From Saccharopolyspora_D taberi (lineage in GTDB: Bacteria > Actinomycetota > Actinomycetes > Mycobacteriales > Pseudonocardiaceae), in NCBI RefSeq assembly GCF_039534165.1, contig NZ_BAAAUX010000043.1:1-54384 (forward strand): a stretch of 54,384 nt of DNA. Reading direction: 5' to 3'. The stretch's first letter is position 1. Each line of letters opens with the position of its first letter. Both the position numbers and the translations under genes were made by a program. The notes under the pieces were generated by a model. It saw nothing but the letters and a program-made list of their open reading frames with translations. It was not told where the DNA came from and did no database searches. Shown piece by piece: positions 26,630 to 35,700 of the stretch.

Positions 26630-26648
26630 TAAGGTAAGGCTAACTACG
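26630..26648 (+). promoter_or_regulatory. Iron box before DUF2218 gene
   Basis: TAAGGTAAGGCTAACTACG matches 13 of 19 iron-box positions with an intact AAGGCTAAC core, 20 bp before the start codon. Confidence 0.7.
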
Positions 26649-26667
26649 CGCGGAGGAGCTGATGCTC

Positions 26668-26964
26668 ATGGTTCACGCGAGCGCTGACGTCGACACCGAC
26701 AAGCCCGAGCGCTACGGCAAACAGCTCGCGTCGCACCTCGGCCGCAAGTGCGCGGTCGCGGACGAGGACGGCGGCATCCGGATCACGCTGCCCGCCGATC
26801 GCGGGTCGGGTAGCTGCCTGCTGGTCTACCGGCCCGGCGTGCTCGAACTGCGCGCCGAGGCGGAGAACGCCGAGGTCCTCGAAAGCGTGCGGGACGTGAT
26901 CGGCAGGCACCTGGAGCGTTTCGGCCAGCGCGACCAGCTGGTCGTCAACTGGCGGAACAGCTGA
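26668..26964 (+). CDS. DUF2218 family protein
   Basis: A 98-aa protein of the DUF2218 type: DKPERYGKQLASHLGRK near the start and the C-terminal block LERFGQRDQLVVNW. Family members frequently sit beside siderophore-interacting reductases and are controlled by iron; a structural or redox role in iron release is proposed from context only. GGAGGAG lies nine bases before ATG 26668 and three before ATG 26662. Its stop abuts that of the convergent membrane gene without gap. Confidence 0.78.
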   Translation: MVHASADVDTDKPERYGKQLASHLGRKCAVADEDGGIRITLPADRGSGSCLLVYRPGVLELRAEAENAEVLESVRDVIGRHLERFGQRDQLVVNWRNS

Positions 26965-27321
26965 CTACGACTCCTCGACCTGGGCCCGCAGGCGTTCCAG
27001 GCGCCTGCGGGTGCGGTTGAACCGGGCTTCGTAGCGCTTCGCGAACAGGTCCGTCGGCAGCTCGGGCATCTCGACCGCCTCGGGCGCGTAGCCGATCGAG
27101 ACCACCGGCTCGGCGGTCTCCTTCTTCTTCGGCTCCTGCTCGGCCGGGGCGGTCTGCCGCGGGACCACGACCGGCGAGCTCTGGGTGGTCTTGCGGTGCT
27201 TCGGGGTCCGCGGGACCGGCGGCGGCTGAACCGGCCGGCGCTGCGCCTTCTGCAGCAGCGGCCAGAAGATCAGGGTCGCCACGGCGAACCCGGCGACGAA
27301 CGTCAGAACGATCAGGTCCAC
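26965..27321 (-). CDS. Small membrane protein with coiled tail
   Basis: A 118-aa protein: an N-terminal membrane helix (DLIVLTFVAGFAVATLIFWPLL), a Pro/Gln/Lys-rich linker with a KKK segment, and a C-terminal helix (AKRYEARFNRTRRRLERLRAQ). GTG 27321 is 12 bases after the stop of a DivIVA-like gene, so the two are likely translated from one message. It may anchor the coiled-coil partner to the membrane; this is inference from the pairing. Confidence 0.65.
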   Translation of the reverse strand: MDLIVLTFVAGFAVATLIFWPLLQKAQRRPVQPPPVPRTPKHRKTTQSSPVVVPRQTAPAEQEPKKKETAEPVVSIGYAPEAVEMPELPTDLFAKRYEARFNRTRRRLERLRAQVEES

Positions 27322-27333
27322 GTCGTGCTCCGA

Positions 27334-28248
27334 TCAGTTCGGCCGGACCACGTCGAGCGCTTCGAGCTGCGGGCCGGAGCCGTTGGTGTGCGGGGTGAGG
27401 TCGACGTTGAAGGTCTGGACGTCGTCTCGCTGCGCGGGGAGCTCGACCTTCGACCGGTCGGGTGCTCCGGGCAGCGGGGCGGGCTGGGGGATGAGCAGTG
27501 CGGCCGAGGAGTCGATCGACTCCCGCGCGTTGTTGAGCGCCGACATGGTCGCGGTGCGCAGTTCTTCGAGCTGGGTGCTCTGGCGGTGGATCTCGTCGAG
27601 CACGTCGAGCCGGAGCTGCTCGCTCTCGGCGTCCCACTGGCCGCACTGCTTGCGGGTGCGGGCGAGCAGTTCGTCGGCTTCTTCCTGAGCCGCCGCCATC
27701 GTCTTCTTGTACTCGTCGCGGATCGACTGCCGCATGGCCCGTTCGCGGTTGCGCAGTTCGCTGAGCCGCTGGTCGTGCTCGCGGCGCAGCGCCGCGCGGC
27801 GGGACTCGAGGGTGGAGATCAGCTCGGCGCACTCGGTGCGCAGGTCCCGCGCGGCCTGCTCGGCCTCGGCGATCAGCTCCCTGGCCTCGTTCTCGGCGGT
27901 GCCGCGGATGATCTCGGCCTGCCTGCGGGCCTGGTCGCGCAACGTCTGGACCTCTTCTTCGGCGATGGTGAGCATGTTCTGCACCCGCTGGGACGCGGCG
28001 GGAAGCCCGGTGTCGGAGGACTCGATCCGCTTGAGCTGCTGCTCGGCGTTTTCGAGGGCGTCCCGGGTGTCGTCGCAGAGGCGGCGGAGGTCGCCGTTGA
28101 GCTGTGCTGCCTCGTTCCGGTCGATGGTCACGAGCTTGAGCTGGTTCTCCAGCAGCTCGATGTGCTCGATCACCTGGTTGCGGTGGAATCCCCGGATCTG
28201 GATGTCGAATCCGGGACGGAGCGGGACGACGGCGTCGGCGTCTTCCAT
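27334..28248 (-). CDS. DivIVA-domain-like coiled-coil protein
   Basis: A 304-aa protein with an N-terminal DivIVA-like block (PGFDIQIRGFHRNQVIEHIELLENQL), then a long coiled coil (roughly 40-245) rich in Glu, Arg and Gln, and a Pro-rich tail. Such proteins mark curved membranes or scaffold polar growth in actinomycetes. ATG 28248 follows GGGACTCC; the gene is followed 12 bases later by a small membrane protein. Confidence 0.78.
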   Translation of the reverse strand: MEDADAVVPLRPGFDIQIRGFHRNQVIEHIELLENQLKLVTIDRNEAAQLNGDLRRLCDDTRDALENAEQQLKRIESSDTGLPAASQRVQNMLTIAEEEVQTLRDQARRQAEIIRGTAENEARELIAEAEQAARDLRTECAELISTLESRRAALRREHDQRLSELRNRERAMRQSIRDEYKKTMAAAQEEADELLARTRKQCGQWDAESEQLRLDVLDEIHRQSTQLEELRTATMSALNNARESIDSSAALLIPQPAPLPGAPDRSKVELPAQRDDVQTFNVDLTPHTNGSGPQLEALDVVRPN

Positions 28249-28468
28249 GGGGGACTCCTTTATCCGGACGACGAGGGCATGGTCACTGGTTGGGAGGTTA
28301 GGTCCGTGCGCGCGTGATCGCCCAGCGGAGCACGGCGATCATCACCTGATCAGGCATGGATCTTCATCCGATGTCATGTCGCCAGAACAACCTCGTCCTG
28401 ATCTGCCCGAATGCGCGGTGACTGCCCGTGTCCACTGCGGACTCGATGTTCCCGGTTGGAGCAAGGTG

Positions 28469-28487
28469 TTAGGTTAGCCTCGGCTCA
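28469..28487 (+). promoter_or_regulatory. Iron box before N-acyltransferase gene
   Basis: TTAGGTTAGCCTCGGCTCA matches 14 of 19 iron-box positions; the left half is perfect (TTAGGTTAG), the right half is weak. It lies 58 bp before the start codon. Confidence 0.65.
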
Positions 28488-28541
28488 CTAATCGGAGGAT
28501 TCTCGCCAATCGGAGGACCCTCGCTGATCCGAGGACGGAGT
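28488..28541. repeat. Three 18-bp tandem units in the leader
   Basis: Units start at 28488, 28506 and 28524: CTAATCGGAGGATTCTCG, CCAATCGGAGGACCCTCG and CTGATCCGAGGACGGAGT. Each contains a purine-rich GGAGGA-like stretch just before the start codon at 28545. Confidence 0.75.
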
Positions 28542-28544
28542 GCC

Positions 28545-29696
28545 GTGGAACCTTCCGGATCGACACACCTGCGCCGTTCCGCCGTGCTGCGCCGGTGGCT
28601 GTCCGAGACGCACACGCCGGTCGCGGAGGGGGCGCTGCGGCTGACCATCGGGTCGCTGCGCGTGGACACCGAAGTGATCTACAGGTCGCCGACCGGAGCG
28701 CACGCGTTCGCGCCGATCTCCGTCGAGGGCGGCGATTCGCTGGTCGCCGCGTGCGCGGAGGAGGCGCGGCGGCGGTCGCTGCCGGATGCGGCGATCAACG
28801 CTGCCGACGCCGGAACGCCGGTCGAGTGGGCGCGGTCGCTCGGGCCGGATCCGCAGTTGCCGTCGGATCCCGTGCGGTCGCTGCACGACCACGCCGACGC
28901 GCTGCTGAAGTCGGACGATCCGGCGGCTCTGGCTCGGGGGCCGTTGGCGATGATCGGCCGGTTCGGGCGAGCGGGGCTGGCCGATGAGGACGAACTCCTC
29001 GGTCTGCTTGGTGAGCGGCTGCGGGCTGCCGGCAGCCGCCGGTTGGACAGCCCGACCACCGCGGATCTCGCCGTGCTGGTGGGCGAGGATCTGCGCTACC
29101 TGCCCGAGGTGACCCCGGTCCGCTACGAGGTGCCGAATCCGCTTTACGCCGGTGATCCGGAGGTTCCCGGTGTGCCGATCCCCGAGCTGGGCGGCGAGTG
29201 GTCGCTCCGACCGGCGGACACCGATGCGGATGTCGCGCTGGTGCACCGGTGGATGAACAGCGAGCACGTCGCCGTCAACTGGCACCAGGACTGGCCGCTG
29301 GAGCGCTGGCGGGAGGAGATCGCCACGCAGCTGGGCGGTGCGCACTCGGTTCCGTGCGTCGTCGCGCTCAACGGGCGCGAAATCGCCTACGTCGAGCTGT
29401 ACCGGGTGTGCCGGGACAAGCTCGCCGGTTGCTACCCGTACGCGCCGCACGACCTGGGCGTGCACATCGCGGTTGGGGAGCGGGACGCGATCGGGCGCGG
29501 GGTCGGCTCCGCGCTGCTGCGCGCGGTCGCCGACGGGCTGCTGGCCGCGGACCCGGTCTGCGAGCGGGTGGTGGCCGAGCCGAACGTCCACAATGGAGCT
29601 TCGGTGGGCGCGTTCGGCAGGGCGGGCTTCGTCCGCGAGCGCGAGGTCGGCCTGCCCGCCAAGAACTCCGCGCTGATGGTCTTCTCGCGCAGGTGA
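28545..29696 (+). CDS. Siderophore N-acyltransferase (MbtK/IucB-type GNAT) with N-terminal extension
   Basis: Likely acylates a hydroxylated ornithine or lysine side chain to make the hydroxamate. The C-terminal 170 residues carry the GNAT type found in MbtK, IucB and RhbD: HRWMNSEHVAVNWHQDWPLERW, the acceptor-side HDLGVHIAVG, and the CoA loop RDAIGRGVGSALL. The first 210 residues are an unassigned, mostly helical extension (LRRWLSETHTPVAEG...). GTG 28545 follows GGAG. It sits just upstream of the NRPS, in the same direction, with an iron box before it. Confidence 0.82.
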   Translation: MEPSGSTHLRRSAVLRRWLSETHTPVAEGALRLTIGSLRVDTEVIYRSPTGAHAFAPISVEGGDSLVAACAEEARRRSLPDAAINAADAGTPVEWARSLGPDPQLPSDPVRSLHDHADALLKSDDPAALARGPLAMIGRFGRAGLADEDELLGLLGERLRAAGSRRLDSPTTADLAVLVGEDLRYLPEVTPVRYEVPNPLYAGDPEVPGVPIPELGGEWSLRPADTDADVALVHRWMNSEHVAVNWHQDWPLERWREEIATQLGGAHSVPCVVALNGREIAYVELYRVCRDKLAGCYPYAPHDLGVHIAVGERDAIGRGVGSALLRAVADGLLAADPVCERVVAEPNVHNGASVGAFGRAGFVREREVGLPAKNSALMVFSRR

Positions 29697-29728
29697 TCAG
29701 GCGCACCATGGCCCGGCCGGTTAATTAT

Positions 29729-29748
29729 AAGTAAGGTTAGCCTTACTT
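29729..29748 (+). promoter_or_regulatory. Iron box before the NRPS gene
   Basis: AAGTAAGG and CCTTACTT are perfect 8-bp arms around TTAG, a strong palindrome of the DmdR/IdeR type. It lies 25 bp before the ATG. Confidence 0.88.
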
Positions 29749-29772
29749 TCATTCTGATCTGTGGGGAGAACG

Positions 29773-32700
29773 ATGGGCGAGCGATCTGCCGAGTCGTTGC
29801 CGCTGTCGGCGGCCCAGGCGGGGATCTGGTTCGCGCAGCAGCTCGACCCGGCGAACCCGATCTTCAACACCGCCGAGTACGTCGAGATCGACGGGCCGGT
29901 CGACCCGGCGCTGTTCGAGGCGGCGGTGCGGCAGGTCGTCGCCGAGGCCGACGCGCTGCGGGTCCGGGTGACCGAGGACGACGCCGGTCCCCGGCAGCTC
30001 GTGCGGCCGGAGGCCGACTTCCCGTTCGAGGTCGTCGACGCCGGCGACGTCGCCACCGCCGTCGAGCGGATGCGCGCCGAGCTGAACGGTTCGGCAGCGC
30101 TGGACGGTTCCGGGCTGAACGGTTCGGCAGCGCTGGACGGTTCCGGGCTGCTGGCGGGGGCGCTGTTCCGGATCGAGGACGACCGCTGGCTCTGGTACCA
30201 GCGGATCCACCACGTGGCGATCGACGGCTACGGGTTCTCGATCGTCATCCGCCGGGTGGCCGAGGTCTACTCCGCCCTCGTCGCCGGTCAGCGGCCCGAT
30301 CCCTCGCCGTTCGAACCGCTGAGCGCGCTGCTCGACGCCGAGCGCGACTACCGGGAGTCCGAAAAGCGGCGGCAGGACGAGGAGTTCTGGCGCCGGCACC
30401 TCGCCGACCGGCCCGAGGTGGTCACGCTCGCGGGCCGGTCCCGGGCGACCGGGCACCACTTCCTGCGCCAGTCCGACTCCGCGCCCGCCGAGACCGCCGA
30501 GGCGCTGTCCGAAGCCGCGAAGCGCAGCCGCACGATGTGGCCGGACGCGCTGATCGCCGCGGTCGGCGCGTACCTGCACCGGATGACCGGGGCTCGGGAC
30601 GTGGTCCTCGGGCTGCCGGTGATGGCCCGGATCGGCACGGCCGCGCTGCGCGTTCCCGGCATGGTCGTCAACGTGCTGCCGCTGCGGCTGCGGATCACCC
30701 CGGAGACCACCCGCGAGGAGCTGGTCACGCAGGTCGCCAAGGCCGTGCGCCTGCTGCGCAAGCACCAGAACCACCGCGGCGAGGACCTTCGCCGCGACCT
30801 GCGGACGCTCGGATCGGACCGGCCGCTGTTCGGCCCGATGGTCAACATCAAGTCCTTCGACTACGACCTGCACTTCGGAGACGCCCGCGCGACGGTGCAC
30901 AACCTGGCCGCCGGGCCGGTCGACGACCTGACCATCTCGATCTACCCCAGCGGCGGCGACCTGCGGTTCGAGTTCGACGCGAACCCCGGCCTGTACGGCG
31001 AGGACGAGCTGGCCGGGCACCGAAGCAGGTTCCTGGGCTTCCTGGCCGGATTCGCCGGTGCCGATCCGGAGACCCCGGTGGGGCGGATCGAGCTGCTGTC
31101 GGAGGCGGAGCGGCGACTGGTCCTGCCCGCGCCGGAACCGGTCACCCCGCCACGGGTGACGCTGCCGGAGCTGTTCGAGGAGCAGGCCCGCCGCAGTCCA
31201 GAGGCGGTCGCGGTGACCTTCGACGGCGTCGACGTCAGCTACGGCGAGCTCGACGCGCGGGCCAACCAGCTCGCGCACCACCTCATCGACCACGGCGTGG
31301 GCCCCGAACACCTGGTGGCGCTGGCCCTGCCGCGCTCGGTCGAGCTGGTCGTGGCGCTGCTGGCGGTGCTCAAGGCGGGTGCGGCCTACCTGCCGCTGGA
31401 CCCCGGGCACCCCGCCGAGCGGCTGGCCCACGTCGTGTCCGACGCCGAACCGACGGTGCTGATCGGCGACACCGAGCACGCCGCCCGGCTACCTGGCGAC
31501 ATCACCACCCTGCTGCTCGACGACCCCGCGACGATCGCGGAGATCTCCCGGCACTCGCAACGGGATCCGGGCTCCGGCGAGCGCGGGCGGGTCGGCCCGG
31601 ACCACGCCGCGTACGTCATCTACACCTCCGGATCGACCGGCCGCCCGAAGGGCGTGGTGATCCCGCACCGCAACGTGGTCCGCCTGTTCACGGCCACCGA
31701 CCACTGGTTCTCCTTCACCGACCAGGACGTGTGGACGCTGTTCCACAGCTACGCCTTCGACTTCTCGGTGTGGGAGCTGTGGGGCGCGCTGCTGCACGGC
31801 GGCCGGCTGGTCGTCGTGCCGCACGAGGTCAGCCGTTCTCCGCAGGAGTTCCTGGCGCTGCTGGAGCGCGAGCGGGTCACCGTGCTCAACCAGACGCCGT
31901 CGGCGTTCTACCAGCTAAGCCAGGCCGACGAGGACGAGCCAGCGGACCTGGCGCTGCGCTGCGTGATCTTCGGCGGGGAGGCGCTGGAACCGTCCAGGTT
32001 GGACTCCTGGCGCGAGCGGCGGCCGGACGGCCCGCAGCTGATCAACATGTACGGCATCACCGAGACGACGGTGCACGTCACCCACGCCGAGCTGGACGGC
32101 TCGCAGTCGGGCAGCGTGATCGGCGGGCCGATCCCGGACCTGCGGGTGTACGTGCTCGGCGACGACCTGGAGCCGGTGCCGCCGGGCGTGGTCGGGGAGA
32201 TGTACGTCGCCGGGGAGGGCCTGGCGCGCGGCTACCTCGGGCGCCGCGCGCTGACCTCGGAGCGGTTCGTGGCCGACCCGCACGGGCGGCCCGGAACCCG
32301 GATGTACCGCACCGGCGACCTGGCGAAGTGGCGGGCCGACGGTTCGCTGGAGTACCTGGGCCGGGCCGACCACCAGGTCAAGGTGCGCGGGTTCCGGATC
32401 GAGCTCGGCGAGATCGAGGCGAACCTGGCCGCACATCCCCGGGTGGCGCAGGCCGCGGTCGTGGTCCGCGAGGACCGGCCGGGCGACCGGCGGCTGGTCG
32501 GCTACGCCGTCACCGACGCCGAGCCCGCCGACCTGCGCGCGCACCTGGCGGCCCGCCTGCCGGAGTACATGGTGCCCGCCGCGCTGGTCGTGGTCGGCGG
32601 GATTCCGCTGACCGCCAACGGCAAGCTCGACTCCGCCGCGCTGCCCGCGCCGGAGTTCGAAGCCGGTGCGCGCGGCCCGCGCAACGATGTCGAGGCCCGG

Positions 32701-35700
32701 CTGTGCGCCCTGTTCGCGGAGGTGCTCGGGGCCGCGGAGGTCGGCATCGACGACGGGTTCTTCGAGCTGGGCGGGCATTCGCTGCTCGCGACGCGGCTGC
32801 TGTCGCGGATCCGCGCGGAGTTCGGCGCCGCGCCGACGATCCGCGCGCTGTTCGACAACCCCACGGTCGCCGGGCTGGTGACCTGCTTCGAAGCCGAGGT
32901 GCGGCGGCCGGCGCCGGTCCCGGTTCGGCGGCCGGAGCGGATCCCGCTGTCGTTCGCGCAGCAGCGGCTGTGGTTCCTGCACCGGCTGGAGGGTCCGAGC
33001 GCCACCTACAACCTCCCGCTCACGCTGCGGATTTCCGGCCGCCTGGACGTGATCGCCCTGCAGGCGGCGGTTTCCGACGTCGTGGAACGGCACGAGAGCC
33101 TGCGGACGGTGTTCCCGGAGGTCCTGGGCGAGCCGTACCAGGAGGTCCGCAACACCACTCCGCGGCTGCACCTGGTGCGCGGCGGGGACATCGAGCAGGA
33201 AGCGCGGTACGCCTTCGACCTGGCCGAGGAGCCGCCGATCCGGACCGTGCTGTTCGAGACCGGTCCCGACGAGCACGTGCTCCTCGTGCTGCTGCACCAC
33301 ATCGCGACCGACGAGTGGTCGATGGCACCGCTGGTGCGCGATCTCTCCGCGGCGTACGCGGCGCGGCTGCGCGGTGCCGAGCCGGTGTGGGAGCCGCTGC
33401 CCGTCCAGTACGCGGATTACACGATGTGGCAACGGGAAGTCCTCGGTGCCGAGGAGGACCCGGCGAGCCCGGGCGCCCGCCAGCTCGCGTTCTGGACCCG
33501 GACCCTCGACGGCCTGCCCGACCAGCTGGAGCTCCCGGCCGACCACCCGCGCCCGGCGGTGCCCAGCCACGCGGGCGACGAGGTCCGCTTCGACATCGGC
33601 GCGGAGCTGCACGGGGCGTTGCGCGCGCTGGCCGCCGACCACCAGGCGAGCGCGTTCATGGTGGTGCAGGCCGGGCTCGCCGCGCTGCTGACCCGGCTCG
33701 GCGCGGGCACCGACATCCCGATCGGCACGCCCGTGGCCGGGCGCGGCGACGAGGCGCTGGACGAGCTGGTCGGCTTCTTCGTCAACAGCCTGGTGCTGCG
33801 CACCGACACCTCCGGCGAGCCGAGCTTCGCCGAGCTGCTGGACCGGGTCCGGCATACCGACCTCGCCGCCTACGAGCACGCCGACCTGCCGTTCGAGCGG
33901 CTGGCCGAGGTGCTCAACCCGGTCCGCTCGCTGTCGCGGCACCCGCTGTTCCAGGTGATGCTCGCCTACTGGGGCGCCACCGAGGAGGTCCGCGCCGAGC
34001 TGCCCGGGCTTGAGACCACTGTGGACACCGCCGATGCCGGGGCGGCCAAGTTCGACCTGGCGGTCAGCGTGCACGAGCGCGCCGGCGGTGGCGCCGAGGG
34101 GCTGCTCCGGTACAGCACCGACCTGTTCGAGCGGTCCACCGCCGAGGACCTGGCGGCCCGGTTCGTCCGCCTGCTCACCGCGGCCGTCGCCGACCCGGCC
34201 ACCCCGATCGGCAGGCTGGACATCCTCGCCGACGGCGAGCGGGAGCTCCTCCTGGAATGGGGCGACGCCGAGGTCCAGGGCCGCGCGGGCACCTTTCCCG
34301 CGCTGCTGGCCGAACGCGTCGCCGAACACCCGGACAAGCCCGCGCTGATCTTCGAGGACGAGCAGCTGTCCTACCGCGAGCTCGACGAGCGGGTCCGCGC
34401 GCTGGCGCGGGTGCTGGCCGAGCACGGCGTGGGGCGCGGTGACGTCGTCGGCGTCATGCTGCCGCGCTCGCCGGAGCTGATCATCGGGCTGCTCGCGGCC
34501 ATGACCGCGGGTGCGGCCTACCTGGCGCTGGATCCGGACTACCCGGCCGACCGGCTGCGGCACATGGTCGAGGACGCGCGGCCGGGCGTCGTGATCGCCG
34601 ACAGCGCCTCCGACCTGCCCGTGCGCGTGATCAGCAGCCGCGCGCAGCCGCGGGACCCGAGCGGTCCGCTGCCGATCGCGGCGGTCGACGACCCGGCGTA
34701 CGTCATCTACACCTCAGGTTCGACCGGCACGCCCAAGGGCGTCGTCGTCGAGCACCGCGGCATCGCCGGGCTGATCGCGACCCAGACCGAGCGGGTCGGG
34801 ATCAGCGGTGAGAGCCGGGTGCTCCAGTTCGCCTCGCCCAGCTTCGACGTGGCGTTCTGGGAGATGTGCATGGGCCTGCTCGGCGGCGGCACGCTGGTGG
34901 TCGTGCCCGCCGAGCGGCGGGTGCCGGGCGAACCGCTGGCCGAGTACGCGCGGCGGCACGGGGTGACGCACCTGGCGATCGGCCCGTCGATGATGGGGAT
35001 GTTCCCGGACGACACCGAGTTCCCGCCCGGCGCGACCCTGCTCTGCGGCGCCGAGAAGGTGCCCTCCGACCTGGTCCGGCGCTGGGCCGGGAAGCTGCGG
35101 ATGATCAACTGCTACGGCCCGACCGAGGCCACGGTCAACTCCACGCTCTGGGAGTGCGAACCGGTGTCCGGGACGGTGCCGATCGGCGTGCCCGACCCGG
35201 GGACGCGCCTGTACGTCCTCGACGAGGCGCTGCAACCGGTGCCGACCGGCGTGGTCGGCGAGCTCTACGTGTCGGGGACCGGGCTGGCCCGGGGCTACCT
35301 CGGGCGGCCGGGGCTGACCGCGCAGCGGTTCGTGGCCGACCCGTTCGGGCCGCCGGGATCGCGGATGTACCGCACCGGTGATCTGGTGCGGTGGCGGCGG
35401 GACGGTGCGCTGGACTTCGCGGGGCGGGCCGACGACCAGGTCAAGATCCGGGGTTTCCGGATCGAGCTCGGCGAGGTCGAGGCGGTGCTGGCCGCGCACG
35501 ACGGCGTCACCCAGGCCGCCGCGGTGGTGCGCGAGGACCGGCCCGGCGACAAGCGGCTGATCGGCTACGCGGTCGGTGCGGCCGACCCGGTCGATCTGCG
35601 CAGGCACGCCGCGACGGCGCTGCCGGACTACATGGTCCCGGCGGCGGTGGTCGTGGTGGACGAGCTCCCGCTGATGCCCAACGGCAAGCTCGACCGCCGG

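Noticed and set aside
31915..34563. Long minus-strand frame (882 codons) inside the NRPS
   Set aside because: Antisense shadow of A-T-C domains; composition dominated by Gln/Arg/His, no recognisable domain or ribosome site.
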